From Mitsuaria sp. 7 (lineage in GTDB: Bacteria > Pseudomonadota > Gammaproteobacteria > Burkholderiales > Burkholderiaceae_C): a DNA stretch of 64,000 nucleotides. Positions 24,979-33,111 of this stretch are shown piece by piece (positions within the stretch are counted from its first letter, which is position 1; each line of letters opens with the position of its first letter). Below the pieces are notes generated by a model, which was not told the DNA's origin, did not search any database, and saw only the letters and a program-made list of their open reading frames with translations. The stretch covers positions 2,030,976-2,094,975 of the forward strand of contig NZ_CP011514.1 in NCBI RefSeq assembly GCF_001653795.1. Direction: 5' to 3'. Made by a program: the position numbers and the translations under genes.

Positions 24979-25107
24979 TCAGCCCGGCGACACCGTCCCC
25001 ATCGCCTTCAACGCCGCGATCGTGCCCGCATGCGCATTCACCGGCACGATCGTGCCGGGCTCCAGATAGCGGCTGCGGATGTGCTCGACGGGAAAGTCGC
25101 GCTTCTT
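24979..25107 (-). pseudogene. Chimeric remnant: 5' piece of a flavin reductase gene fused to the 3' end of the 26629-type gene
   Basis: Reading the minus strand, 25107-25045 matches codons near the start of the flavin reductase gene (KKRDFPVEHI...YLEPG; three mismatches and a 3-bp insertion against 23711-23770). It passes in frame into NAHAGTIAALKAMGTVSP and a stop, which is the C-terminus of the protein at 26629. The second part (24985-25042) is a 58-bp perfect copy of 26638-26695. No start codon is in frame before a TGA, so it cannot be expressed as such. Confidence 0.85.
24985..25042. repeat. 58-bp direct repeat, left copy
   Basis: Identical base for base to 26638-26695. The two copies face the same way, 1653 bp apart, and bracket the toxin-like gene at 25297-26541. 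Confidence 0.95.
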
Positions 25108-25296
25108 GGTCGGATGGAGATGGGAGGCAGCCCTCCCCGATCACGGCATGCGGCGTTCCCCGGCCATTCGCCTGCGCCAGCGCCCATCAGGAATTCGGAG
25201 GATCGATCTCCGCAATCGACGGATGGTGCGAGGCAAGCACCCGTACTAGCGTGGAACGCGGGACGGACGTCTCTGCCGAAGGGGAGAACAGCACCT

Positions 25297-26541
25297 ATGA
25301 CCGCCTTCATGAAGAGCCACGACAGGGCCACCGATACGCCACTTTGCGTGCCGTCCGCGTTGCGTGACACGCAGGGAGTCCAGGCGTTGTCTCCCGGCCA
25401 GTCACGACGCGACACGTTGCAGGCAGTCGTCGACCGTTCGCCGCGCATGCAGGCGCAGCGTCGGCTCCTCTCAGCCACCGTCGGTGGCGCGCAGCGGCAT
25501 AGTCCCGTCGCAGCGGAAACAGGAGAGCCTCCGCGGGCCCTCGTGACCACGACGCGGCCGTCCGGCCCGCCGGTACAGCGCGCCGTGATCCCGGTCTATC
25601 ACCGACGCCCGGCCGACGACACCGCACGACAGAAGGACCAGGCGGAGGTGGACAAATTCGCGCAGGACTCGTCGCTCGGACCCGATGCAGGCACCGTGCG
25701 CGCCGAGTTCGCGACGGGAGGATCTATCGCGGCCCTGCAGGCGCCCGAGCGTCTGATCGTCACGGGTCACGGCAACGTGGGCACCCTCAATGGATATTCG
25801 GGTGCCGAGATCGCCTCCGGATTGAAGACGCGTTGGGGCCTGTCCAAGCCGTACAACGGCGAGATCGTTCTCAGTTCCTGCAAGGCAGGTGACTCCACGT
25901 GGTTCTCGAGCAGTCTGGTGGCGGAGGTCTCCGACAATCTGTTCGGCTACCAGGCGGTCGTCGCGGGCATGAAGGGCAACGTGGTGGCCGGCGGCGCCAA
26001 CAGCACCGCTCCCGGTGTGGATCGTTCTGTGGGAAGCGATGCCGCCTTGGCCAACTACCGGGCACTCGAGCAGGACTACCGCGACCTCGTCAAGCGCAAG
26101 GACGATGAATTCAAGGCCTCGGAAGCCTGGCACGCTGATCTGAGCGCGCGCATCCTGACGCTGACCTTGCACGACATGGAGAAGCGGTTGGCCGAGCTGC
26201 CTCAGGAATGGTTGGTGGTGGAAGTGTTCAACGCTGTGCGCGGGTCCAAAACGAAAACAGAGCAACTTGCCGAAGACATCGCGGATCAGAAACGGAAGAT
26301 CGCGGCCGACGAGTTGACCGCAGACGCAGGCCGACAACGCATCGCTGCGAAGTATCAGGGCGCCATTGACGACATCCTGCAGCGAATCGATGCCACCGGC
26401 GTGCCCTTCGGCACGGCTGGAGTGACGGTGCGCCACGGCCCGGCAGACCGTAGCACCCTGTCCAACCATTGGATCGCGTTCTTGCAGAGCGAGGCGGGGG
26501 ACGGCGAGTCGGGTGACGCCGCCGGGGTGGGAATCGTCTGA
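25297..26541 (+). CDS. Putative effector/toxin with caspase-like (clan CD) domain
   Basis: 414 residues; ATG with GGGGAG upstream. The first 100 residues are disordered and contain SPRMQAQRRLLSATVG (48-63) and PPVQR (91-95), a leader shared with the protein at 28684. Residues about 145-235 hold a His/Cys dyad: H158 in IVTGHGNVG and C195 in VLSSCKAGDS, as in C80/CHAT-like cysteine proteases, where GHG and a strand ending in Cys form the active site. The C-terminal half is a charged helical region, possibly coiled coil. No secretion signal. A delivery system using the leader, such as an extracellular contractile injection system, is inference. Confidence 0.75.
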   Translation: MTAFMKSHDRATDTPLCVPSALRDTQGVQALSPGQSRRDTLQAVVDRSPRMQAQRRLLSATVGGAQRHSPVAAETGEPPRALVTTTRPSGPPVQRAVIPVYHRRPADDTARQKDQAEVDKFAQDSSLGPDAGTVRAEFATGGSIAALQAPERLIVTGHGNVGTLNGYSGAEIASGLKTRWGLSKPYNGEIVLSSCKAGDSTWFSSSLVAEVSDNLFGYQAVVAGMKGNVVAGGANSTAPGVDRSVGSDAALANYRALEQDYRDLVKRKDDEFKASEAWHADLSARILTLTLHDMEKRLAELPQEWLVVEVFNAVRGSKTKTEQLAEDIADQKRKIAADELTADAGRQRIAAKYQGAIDDILQRIDATGVPFGTAGVTVRHGPADRSTLSNHWIAFLQSEAGDGESGDAAGVGIV

Positions 26542-26628
26542 CGGTGTCGCGATGCGTCACCCTTGCATCCGCTCATCGCGAGCCCTGCCTGAGCGCGCTC
26601 AGCCGATCGGTCGCCCAGGGCGTGACAC

Positions 26629-27030
26629 TCACGCCTGCGGCGACACCGTCCCCATCGCCTTCAACGCCGCGATCGTGCCCGCATGCGCATTCACCAGCTC
26701 CGGCGATTGGTCGAATCGCTCCGCATACCGCTTCATGAACGGATCCGCGCTATCGCGGTCCAGGCTGAGCAAGCCGCGCAGGCGCTGCGCCACCGGCAGC
26801 GGCGTCTGCGTCGCATCCGCGGCGCCTTCGATCGCCTCGTCCAGCATCGTGATCAGCCGGCTCAGCGGCTCCAGCCACTTCATCTCCTCGCCGAAGGCCA
26901 TGACCTGGAGGAACTCGCCCGCGCTCTGCGGGCCGTGGGCCTTCTGGTAATCGCCGCGCTCCAGCTCGACCAGCGCGCGGTGGAGGTCGAGCAGGCTTGT
27001 GCGGAGCTGGTGGCAGTGGTCGGTGGTCAT
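26629..27030 (-). CDS. Conserved hypothetical helical protein
   Basis: 133 residues from the ATG at 27030. All-helical composition: LRTSLLDLHRALVELERGDYQKAHGP, GEFLQVMAFGEEMKWLEPLSRLITMLDE. I know this as a type of conserved proteobacterial protein without assigned function. Its last 58 bp before the stop region are duplicated at 24985. The start is uncertain, because the frame stays open upstream to 27405 through GC-rich non-coding sequence and no good ribosome site is seen. Confidence 0.8.
   Translation of the reverse strand: MTTDHCHQLRTSLLDLHRALVELERGDYQKAHGPQSAGEFLQVMAFGEEMKWLEPLSRLITMLDEAIEGAADATQTPLPVAQRLRGLLSLDRDSADPFMKRYAERFDQSPELVNAHAGTIAALKAMGTVSPQA
26638..26695. repeat. 58-bp direct repeat, right copy (3' end of the 26629 gene)
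   Basis: The resident copy, encoding the C-terminal residues of the gene at 26629. See 24985-25042. Confidence 0.95.
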
Positions 27031-27340
27031 GGCGGGCTTGCGACGGTTGAAATTCGTGGGCCCACAGGGTAGCCGCACACGCCGCGCCACGCATGCCCCA
27101 TCGGGGTCAGACGGCGGCCTCGCAGGGCGGCGCAAAGAGGCCGGGCAAGGCGCTCCGCGCGGTCCAGCGCCGGGCCCGGCACGCGCCATGCCCGCCCTGC
27201 CCCGTTTTTGGATGACGCCGGACGCCTCCGCCGGGTTCCGGCGTCCATGAATCGAGGGGCGTCGCCGCGGCGTCGCAGCCCCGCGCAGGACTAGTGTTGC
27301 ATCGGTCCCCGAGACCGAGATGACATTCAAGGAGAACCCC
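27031..27340. other. 310-bp gap between divergent genes
   Basis: Holds the upstream regions of the genes at 27030 (minus) and 27341 (plus). CCCCATCGGGG near 27095 and the perfect palindrome GCCGGGCCCGGC (27169-27180) could form small hairpins. No gene or clear promoter seen. Confidence 0.5.
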
Positions 27341-28036
27341 ATGCGCCTCATCCCGATGGCGAAGGTCCCGCTCGCCGCCGCCCTGGGCGTCGCCGCGCTG
27401 CTCACGCTGGCGTCGGCCCCGGCCGCCGCCGAGTACTACCAGTACACCTACACCGGCAACCTCTTCACGAGGACCTACGAGGACCCCTGGGCGCCGATCG
27501 GCGATCCGAACGGCGGGCGCACGTTCAGCCTGGTGTCCATCAACGCCGTCGTCACCACGAACGCCCCGCTGGGCAGCACCGTGACGCTGGCGGACGTGCT
27601 CAGCTTCAGCATCTCGATGACCAGCCCGGACCCCTTCGGTCCCCACGCCACGCTGAGCTATCCCTTCCCGCCCCCGATCGACTGCGGCGGCGGCAGCTGC
27701 CCCAGTCCGAGCTACTCGGGCAGCCTCACGATGTCCGACTTCAACTTCCTGAACCAGCCCACCAGCTGGGACCTGTCGATCGGCACCCAGACCTTCTATC
27801 CCACCGGACGCATGGGCTGGCTCACGCTGTCGACGTCGCGGGGTCGCGACATGCTCGATGGCGGCTATGAAACCGCCTATGCCGAATACGGCGGATTGAT
27901 CACCTCCCCCGGCGTCTGGGCGATGTCCGTCGTCGTGCCGGAACCCGCCACCTATGCGTCGATGCTGGCCGGCGTCGCGCTGCTGGCAGGCCTCTCGCGC
28001 TGGCGGAGGACGCGTCGTGACAGGACGCCCGGCTGA
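27341..28036 (+). CDS. PEP-CTERM sorting domain protein
   Basis: 231 residues; AAGGAG before the ATG. Signal peptide ends near ASAPAAA. The middle is Ser/Gly/Thr-rich beta structure. The C-terminus has the exosortase sorting tag VPEPATYASMLAGVALLAGLSRWRR: VPEP, a helix, then a basic end. PEP-CTERM proteins are cleaved by exosortase and are linked to exopolysaccharide or floc formation. No exosortase gene lies here. The gene stands alone. Confidence 0.92.
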   Translation: MRLIPMAKVPLAAALGVAALLTLASAPAAAEYYQYTYTGNLFTRTYEDPWAPIGDPNGGRTFSLVSINAVVTTNAPLGSTVTLADVLSFSISMTSPDPFGPHATLSYPFPPPIDCGGGSCPSPSYSGSLTMSDFNFLNQPTSWDLSIGTQTFYPTGRMGWLTLSTSRGRDMLDGGYETAYAEYGGLITSPGVWAMSVVVPEPATYASMLAGVALLAGLSRWRRTRRDRTPG

Positions 28037-28044
28037 TCACGCCG

Positions 28045-28434
28045 TCAGCGCGGCTCCGACTTGCCCTGCTCGCCGAAGCGGATCGAGATGATCCGCCCCT
28101 CGCGGAGCCGGATCACGGCGGGCAGGTAGCCCTCGCCGCGCTCGTAGAGCCACTCGTCCGTCATCACGCATTGCACCTGCGGGACCGGCTGCACCAGCGT
28201 CTGGCCCTGGAAATACGGGACGGGCGGCGGCGCGTTCGTCAACACCCGTGCGCAGTAGGAATCGGCGATGGCGGGCTGTCCGCAGGCGCGCAACAGGAAG
28301 ACCTTGGAGTCGCCCTCACGCACGCCGCCCTCGGTGCAGCGCAGCGATTGGGCCTGGGTCGCGCTCCCGGCGACCAGCAGCGCGCCCGCGGCCAGGGCCC
28401 GGAGGGCCCAGCCGTGTCGATCGGATCTTGTCAT
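28045..28434 (-). CDS. DUF2845 domain-containing periplasmic protein
   Basis: 129 residues. Signal peptide (LRALAAGALLVAGSATQAQ), then SLRCTEGGVREGDSKVFLLRACGQPAIAD, a DUF2845 motif with paired Cys, and a C-terminal beta region (YLPAVIRLREGRIISIRFGEQG). Function unknown. GGAG precedes the ATG. Convergent with the PEP-CTERM gene, 8 bp apart. Confidence 0.85.
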   Translation of the reverse strand: MTRSDRHGWALRALAAGALLVAGSATQAQSLRCTEGGVREGDSKVFLLRACGQPAIADSYCARVLTNAPPPVPYFQGQTLVQPVPQVQCVMTDEWLYERGEGYLPAVIRLREGRIISIRFGEQGKSEPR

Positions 28435-28683
28435 TTCATGCTCCCGCGGAGGTCCCGCTCGCGGGACAGGTCAACCTGGAATGGACAACGGGCGCGCCCT
28501 GCCCGTCGTTGACCGACTGCGGGGAATCCCGGCATGCCCCGTACGGAGGTCGCGCACCACCATCGCATGAAATCCGACTTTTGCTGATTTGCCCCGCCAG
28601 ACCCTGAGCCTACGCTCAGCCACTGAAAGAGGCGTGAACAGCGGCCGGACGCATGCACCGACGGCATCCGCAGGAGTCCCCCG

Positions 28684-30156
28684 ATGAAAGACCGATCCCG
28701 GCCGGCCACCGCCGCGCAATGCGAGGCCATTCCCGCAGCCGATCGAACCGAATCCGCTGCCCGGACGCGCGACAACGCGTCGAGCCACGATGCATCGCCG
28801 CACGCGGCGGCGCAGCGACGGCTCATCACCGCCACCTTCGGGCCGACCCGCCAGTACAGGCGCGCCCAGACGACGACCGCGACCCCGCCCGGCGCCACGG
28901 TGCAGCGCAACGAAGACTCCGCCGAACTGCTGACCGCGATGGCCAAGCCGCAGGTCTTTCCCGGCCCGGACGTCGAGGTGCAGGATCAGATCGTCGAGCG
29001 GCTTGAAAGGAAGATCACGCTCGAGGCGGGGAGCGACCAGGAGAGCAGCAAGCTCACCTTCGGCATCAACGGCCTGGGGGGCATCGTGTTGCACGACAAA
29101 CCGGACGCCGATGTCGAGACCCTGATCAAGCGGTCGCAGCTCGTGGAACTCGACGATGGCGCCGTGAGCAACCGCCACCTGAGGCTCACCGGCGACGACC
29201 CGGAACTCCGCGCCATGATCGTCAGAAACACCCTGAAAACGATGGAGCAGGCCGGGCAACTCGCGTACCTCAGGACCAGCGGACTCATCGACGACGAGTT
29301 CAAGGTCGTCGTCGAGGTCCACTACTACCGTCAGCGCGATCCGAATGCACGCCAGTTCCACAAGGACACCTTGGGGCAGACGCTGTTCGTCAATCTCAAT
29401 TTCCTGAACGAAGAACCGATCGCCGGCCCTGAATACATCGTCAATCCACCCACGTCCGAGGAACACGACCGGGACCTGGAGGAAACGATGCCCTTGGAGT
29501 TCCGCAAAGACCTGAAGGTCACCCGCGAGCGCCTGGGCCGGACCGACAAGGTCGAGATCGCGGAGGTGATGCCCAAGGGCGTGGTGGCCTTTGTGGACGA
29601 GGCGGTCCACCACAAGTCCCCGACCACGGAGCACCGCGCGGCGACCGCGGCTCAGGTCCGCAGCTATCTGCAGCAGCACTTCGCCGTGGACTTCAAGGCA
29701 TACCTGGATGCCTTCGAAAAGCGAAAGGCGTCGTTCTCCTTCTGGCGCAAGGAGATCGGCTACTACCTGGAGGACTCACGCTCGCAGAACACCGACACGG
29801 ACAATCTCTGGCAGAAGATCCTGAGCTCCACCGACGATCCGCACGCGAAGCTGGATCGGGTCAAGCTCGTGGCGCTCGATCCCGGGTCTCGACTTCTGAA
29901 CCCCGACGAACTGGCCGACATCGGCGGCGAGGACCACTTCGGACAAGCGAGCATCCCCGGCCTCCGACGTCAGTTGCCCGAGCAGGACTACCTGACCTCA
30001 GACCCGTCGCGCAACGTGACGACGAAACACGAGGGGATGCCGCTCTTGAAGCGGACCATGAGCGACAAGCTGCTGGCCAAGCAATCGCCTCAGCCGATGG
30101 CGGGCCGCCGCGCCTTCTTCCGCACCTGGGTGCGTGCGGTGCGCAAGCAGAAGTGA
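28684..30156 (+). CDS. Putative effector with 2OG-Fe(II) dioxygenase-like domain and shared leader
   Basis: 490 residues; AGGAG before the ATG. The N-terminal 80 residues are disordered and carry SPHAAAQRRLITATFG (38-53) and TVQR (72-75), the leader also found at 25297. Residues about 205-320 show a dioxygenase arrangement: H226-x-D228 in RQFHKDTLG, TLFVNLNFLNEEPIAGPEYI, then VVAFVDEAVHHKSP with H309/H310 as the distal metal ligand and R318 eight residues on, placed to bind 2-oxoglutarate. The C-terminal third is charged and helical. No export signal. The enzymatic call comes from motif spacing; its target is unknown. Confidence 0.72.
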   Translation: MKDRSRPATAAQCEAIPAADRTESAARTRDNASSHDASPHAAAQRRLITATFGPTRQYRRAQTTTATPPGATVQRNEDSAELLTAMAKPQVFPGPDVEVQDQIVERLERKITLEAGSDQESSKLTFGINGLGGIVLHDKPDADVETLIKRSQLVELDDGAVSNRHLRLTGDDPELRAMIVRNTLKTMEQAGQLAYLRTSGLIDDEFKVVVEVHYYRQRDPNARQFHKDTLGQTLFVNLNFLNEEPIAGPEYIVNPPTSEEHDRDLEETMPLEFRKDLKVTRERLGRTDKVEIAEVMPKGVVAFVDEAVHHKSPTTEHRAATAAQVRSYLQQHFAVDFKAYLDAFEKRKASFSFWRKEIGYYLEDSRSQNTDTDNLWQKILSSTDDPHAKLDRVKLVALDPGSRLLNPDELADIGGEDHFGQASIPGLRRQLPEQDYLTSDPSRNVTTKHEGMPLLKRTMSDKLLAKQSPQPMAGRRAFFRTWVRAVRKQK

Positions 30157-30172
30157 GCGCGCGGCCCGCCGA

Positions 30173-30730
30173 TCAGGGCTGCTGGGCAGGCTGCACCTGC
30201 TGCGCCGCCTGCGCCGCGCGCGCCCGGTCGGTGTAGCCCTTGTACGCCGGCAGCGCGATCGCCGCGACGACGCCGATCATGGCGATCACCGGCAGCGCCA
30301 GACCCAGGATGCGCACGCCCCAGTTGTTGGCCGGCGGCGGCGGGCCGAAGCGGTTGGCGCCCTTGCTGCCGGGCACGAAGATCCACACCAGCGCGATCAG
30401 CGGGATGATGAGCGTGACCGTCCACCAGCCGCTGATGTCCAGGTCGTGACAGCGCTTGATGCCCGTGATGACGCTGAACCAGATCGCGACCGCGAAGAGC
30501 GCGATGGTGCCCACGCTCACCGCCACCATGCTGCTCGCCAGCGCGAACAGCAGGCCCAGCGACACCACGTAATGGATCAGCGAGGCGCCCGTCGCATACG
30601 CCAGGTAACGCAGCCGGCCGATGCGGCCCTGGGACGAGAAGAGCTTGAGCTCCCCCGGCCCCTCGGACTGGGCCACGTCGGCCACATGCGCCCGCGGCGC
30701 CGCGTATTGATTCAAGGTCTGTTCAGTCAT
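30173..30730 (-). CDS. DUF805 membrane protein with pilin-like C-terminal tail
   Basis: 185 residues. The DUF805 core (LFSSQGRIGRLRYLAYATG ... GIKRCHDLDISGWW ... FVPGSKGANRFGPPPPANNW) has three to four helices. It is followed by an extra helix, IGVVAAIALPAYKGYTDRARAAQAAQ, that looks like the N-terminal helix of a type IV pilin (AIALPAYxxY) but sits at the end without a prepilin peptide. Function unknown. Last gene downstream of the DUF58/MoxR module, same strand. Confidence 0.85.
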   Translation of the reverse strand: MTEQTLNQYAAPRAHVADVAQSEGPGELKLFSSQGRIGRLRYLAYATGASLIHYVVSLGLLFALASSMVAVSVGTIALFAVAIWFSVITGIKRCHDLDISGWWTVTLIIPLIALVWIFVPGSKGANRFGPPPPANNWGVRILGLALPVIAMIGVVAAIALPAYKGYTDRARAAQAAQQVQPAQQP

Positions 30731-30760
30731 GGTTTCCCTCCGTCGATGAAATGGATGTGT

Positions 30761-32131
30761 TCAGAGCAGCCCCGCCCGCTTGACCTCGTGGTACCGGTTG
30801 ACCAGCGTGGACGCGAGCTGGCGCGGCTCGACGTCGATGGACAGCCGGTCGTGATCGACCACGCGGGCGAAGGCGTCGTGGCGGGCCTGGGACAGCAGGT
30901 GCGCGCTGGCGACCGCGACGGCGTCCTCCGGCCCCGCGATCGGCTGCCCGGCGATGCGGCCCAGCGCCGTCTCGCGCAGGCTGGCCAGCAGCACGAGATG
31001 CCGGCGGCGCAGCAGGCGCAGCGCAGGCTGCAGCTCGGGCGAGTCCTCGTCCCGGAAGTTGGTCAGCACGATGACCAGCGAGCGCCGGCGCAGCCGGTGC
31101 GACAGCGTCTGCGCCGCGGCCGGGTAGTCCGAATGGTGCCCGCCCGGCTGCAGGTCGTGCATCTTGTTCATCAGCACGTTGAGCGTGCCCATGCCCTTGC
31201 GCGGCGCGCAGTCCCGGCTCTGGCCGGCCTCGTTGCCGAAGGTCATCGCGCCGACCTCGTCGCCCTCCGACAGCGCGACGTAGGCCAGCAGCATCAGCGC
31301 GTCCAGCGCGTCGTCGAAGTGGCTGGTCTCGCCCACGCCGGCCGACTGCTCGTCCGCGCGCATGCGACGCCCGCAGTCGAGCAGGAACATCACGCACTGG
31401 TCGCGCTCGTCCTGGAACTCGCGCACCACCGGCTTGCGATGCCGCAGCGAGGCCTTCACGTCCAGGTGCCGCAGCGGATCGCCGCGCTTGTATTCGGCGA
31501 GCTGGCGGAAGTCCGTGCCCTGCCCCCGCTGCACGAAGGTCTTGATGCCGATCTGCGCCAGCCGCCGGTCACCGGACAGCCAGGCATACCGCGCCAGCGC
31601 CGCGAAGTTCGGATAGACGCGCAGGTCGCTGGTGTCGCCGACGAGGTCGCGCACCTCGAAGCAGCCCGCGCGCGTGCGCCACAGCAGTTGCGTGCGGCCC
31701 AGCCGCGCGACGCCGCGCTGGCGCGCCTTGACGCGGAAGCTCACGCGGCTGCGGCTCTGCGCCGCGAGTTCCAGCGACCGCGGCAGGCCCTCGAAATCGA
31801 AGAGCGGATCGAGCTCATCGAAGACCTTCATCCGCCACGCCTGCTCGCTGGCGTTGACGAGGTCCAGCGTCAGCTCGGTCGACGCGCCGATGGCGAAGGC
31901 GGCCGGCAGGCGGCGCTCGATGCGCACGCCGCTGCGGCGCCACAGGCGCAGGCTGCGCCACAGGTCGACGCCGGCCACGATCAGCAGCACGCCCGACAGC
32001 GCGCCGCCCGCCGGCGCCACGAACGCCAGCGGCGCCCCCGCCGCCAGCGCGACGGCGGCGGCCAGGGCCAGGCCGGCCAGCACCACGATGCTGGCCCGGG
32101 TGGGCAGGACGACGCGACGCAAGGTGTTCAT
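30761..32131 (-). CDS. DUF58 domain-containing protein
   Basis: 456 residues. Two N-terminal helices (about 12-55), a beta-rich region, then the DUF58 signature FRQLAEYKRGDPLRHLDVKASLRHRKPVVREFQDERDQCVMFLLDCGRRM leading into a von Willebrand-like fold (MLLAYVALSEGDEVGAMTFG). DUF58 proteins are standard partners of MoxR ATPases and probably act as an assembly or adaptor factor for envelope or metal-enzyme maturation. The ATG overlaps the MoxR stop by 1 bp (TGATG). Confidence 0.92.
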   Translation of the reverse strand: MNTLRRVVLPTRASIVVLAGLALAAAVALAAGAPLAFVAPAGGALSGVLLIVAGVDLWRSLRLWRRSGVRIERRLPAAFAIGASTELTLDLVNASEQAWRMKVFDELDPLFDFEGLPRSLELAAQSRSRVSFRVKARQRGVARLGRTQLLWRTRAGCFEVRDLVGDTSDLRVYPNFAALARYAWLSGDRRLAQIGIKTFVQRGQGTDFRQLAEYKRGDPLRHLDVKASLRHRKPVVREFQDERDQCVMFLLDCGRRMRADEQSAGVGETSHFDDALDALMLLAYVALSEGDEVGAMTFGNEAGQSRDCAPRKGMGTLNVLMNKMHDLQPGGHHSDYPAAAQTLSHRLRRRSLVIVLTNFRDEDSPELQPALRLLRRRHLVLLASLRETALGRIAGQPIAGPEDAVAVASAHLLSQARHDAFARVVDHDRLSIDVEPRQLASTLVNRYHEVKRAGLL

Positions 32132-33111
32132 CAGAGCCGCGGCGCCTCCACGCTCTCCAGCGCGGCGGCCAGGATCTCGTCGAGGTCGCGTCCTTCGATC
32201 TGCGCGTCCGGCGCCATCGTCACGCGATGGCGCAGCACCGCCAGCGCCTGCCTGGCGACGTCGTCCGGGGTCGCGAAGTCGCGGCCCTCGATCAGCGCCA
32301 CGGCCCGCGCGGCGCGGATCAGCGCCACGCTCGCACGCGGTCCCGCGCCGAACTCCAGACCCGGCCAGTTGCGCGTCACCCGCACCACGCGCACCGCGTA
32401 GTCGATGACCTTCGCGTCCACGTGCACGTGGCTCGCCAGGCGCTGGAGCTCCAGCACCTGCACGTCGTCGAGCACCGGCTGCACGGCCTCCAGCGGCAGC
32501 TCGTGACCGGCGCGGTCGGCCGTCACCAGCTGCACGATGGCCGTCTCCTCGTCATGCGTCGGATAGCCGATGCGGATCTGCAGCAGGAAGCGGTCGAGCT
32601 GCGCCTCGGGCAGCGGATAGGTGCCCTCGGTGTCCACCGGGTTCTGCGTGGCCATCACGATGAAGGGCCGCGGCAGCGCCAGGCTTTCGCCTTCCAGCGT
32701 GGCTTGGTACTCCTGCATCACTTCCAGCAGCGCGCTCTGTGTCTTGGCCGGCGCGCGGTTGATTTCATCGGCCAGCAGCAGGTGGGTGAACACGGGGCCC
32801 TTGCGCACGCGCAGCTGTCCCAGGCCGGCGCCGGTGTCGTCCAGCACGCTGTGGCCGATGACGTCCGCCGGCATCAGGTCCGGCGTGAACTGCACCCGCG
32901 CGTACTTCAGCTGCAGGGCCTGCGCCAGCGTGCGCGCCAGCAGCGTCTTGCCCAGTCCGGGCACGCCTTCGACCAGCACGTGGCCGGAGGCCACGACGGC
33001 GACGAGCATCTGCTCCACCGCCTCCGGCTGGCCGACCACGGCCTTGCCGACTTCTTGGCGCAGCACCTGCAGCCAGTGCGCGGCGAGCTTGAGTTCCTCG
33101 GGCTTGATCAT
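32131..33111 (-). CDS. MoxR family AAA+ ATPase
   Basis: 326 residues. Walker A GVPGLGKT, Walker B LLLADEINRAPAKTQSALLEVMQE, sensor 1 VMATQNPVDTEGTYPLPEAQLDRFL, and the C-terminal lid. MoxR ATPases work as chaperones that assemble complexes, often with VWA/DUF58 partners. The ATG at 33111 overlaps the DUF4350 stop as ATGA. A long upstream extension of the same frame is a shadow of the DUF4350 gene. Confidence 0.95.
   Translation of the reverse strand: MIKPEELKLAAHWLQVLRQEVGKAVVGQPEAVEQMLVAVVASGHVLVEGVPGLGKTLLARTLAQALQLKYARVQFTPDLMPADVIGHSVLDDTGAGLGQLRVRKGPVFTHLLLADEINRAPAKTQSALLEVMQEYQATLEGESLALPRPFIVMATQNPVDTEGTYPLPEAQLDRFLLQIRIGYPTHDEETAIVQLVTADRAGHELPLEAVQPVLDDVQVLELQRLASHVHVDAKVIDYAVRVVRVTRNWPGLEFGAGPRASVALIRAARAVALIEGRDFATPDDVARQALAVLRHRVTMAPDAQIEGRDLDEILAAALESVEAPRL

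Larger units (their letters stand above)
24943..25296. other. 354-bp gap holding a mosaic pseudogene and the toxin-like gene's leader
   Basis: No intact gene. The part 24979-25107 is the fused remnant described separately. The remainder up to 25296 is the upstream region of the gene at 25297; GGGGAG at about 25280 is its ribosome site. I see no clear sigma-70 promoter. Confidence 0.6.
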
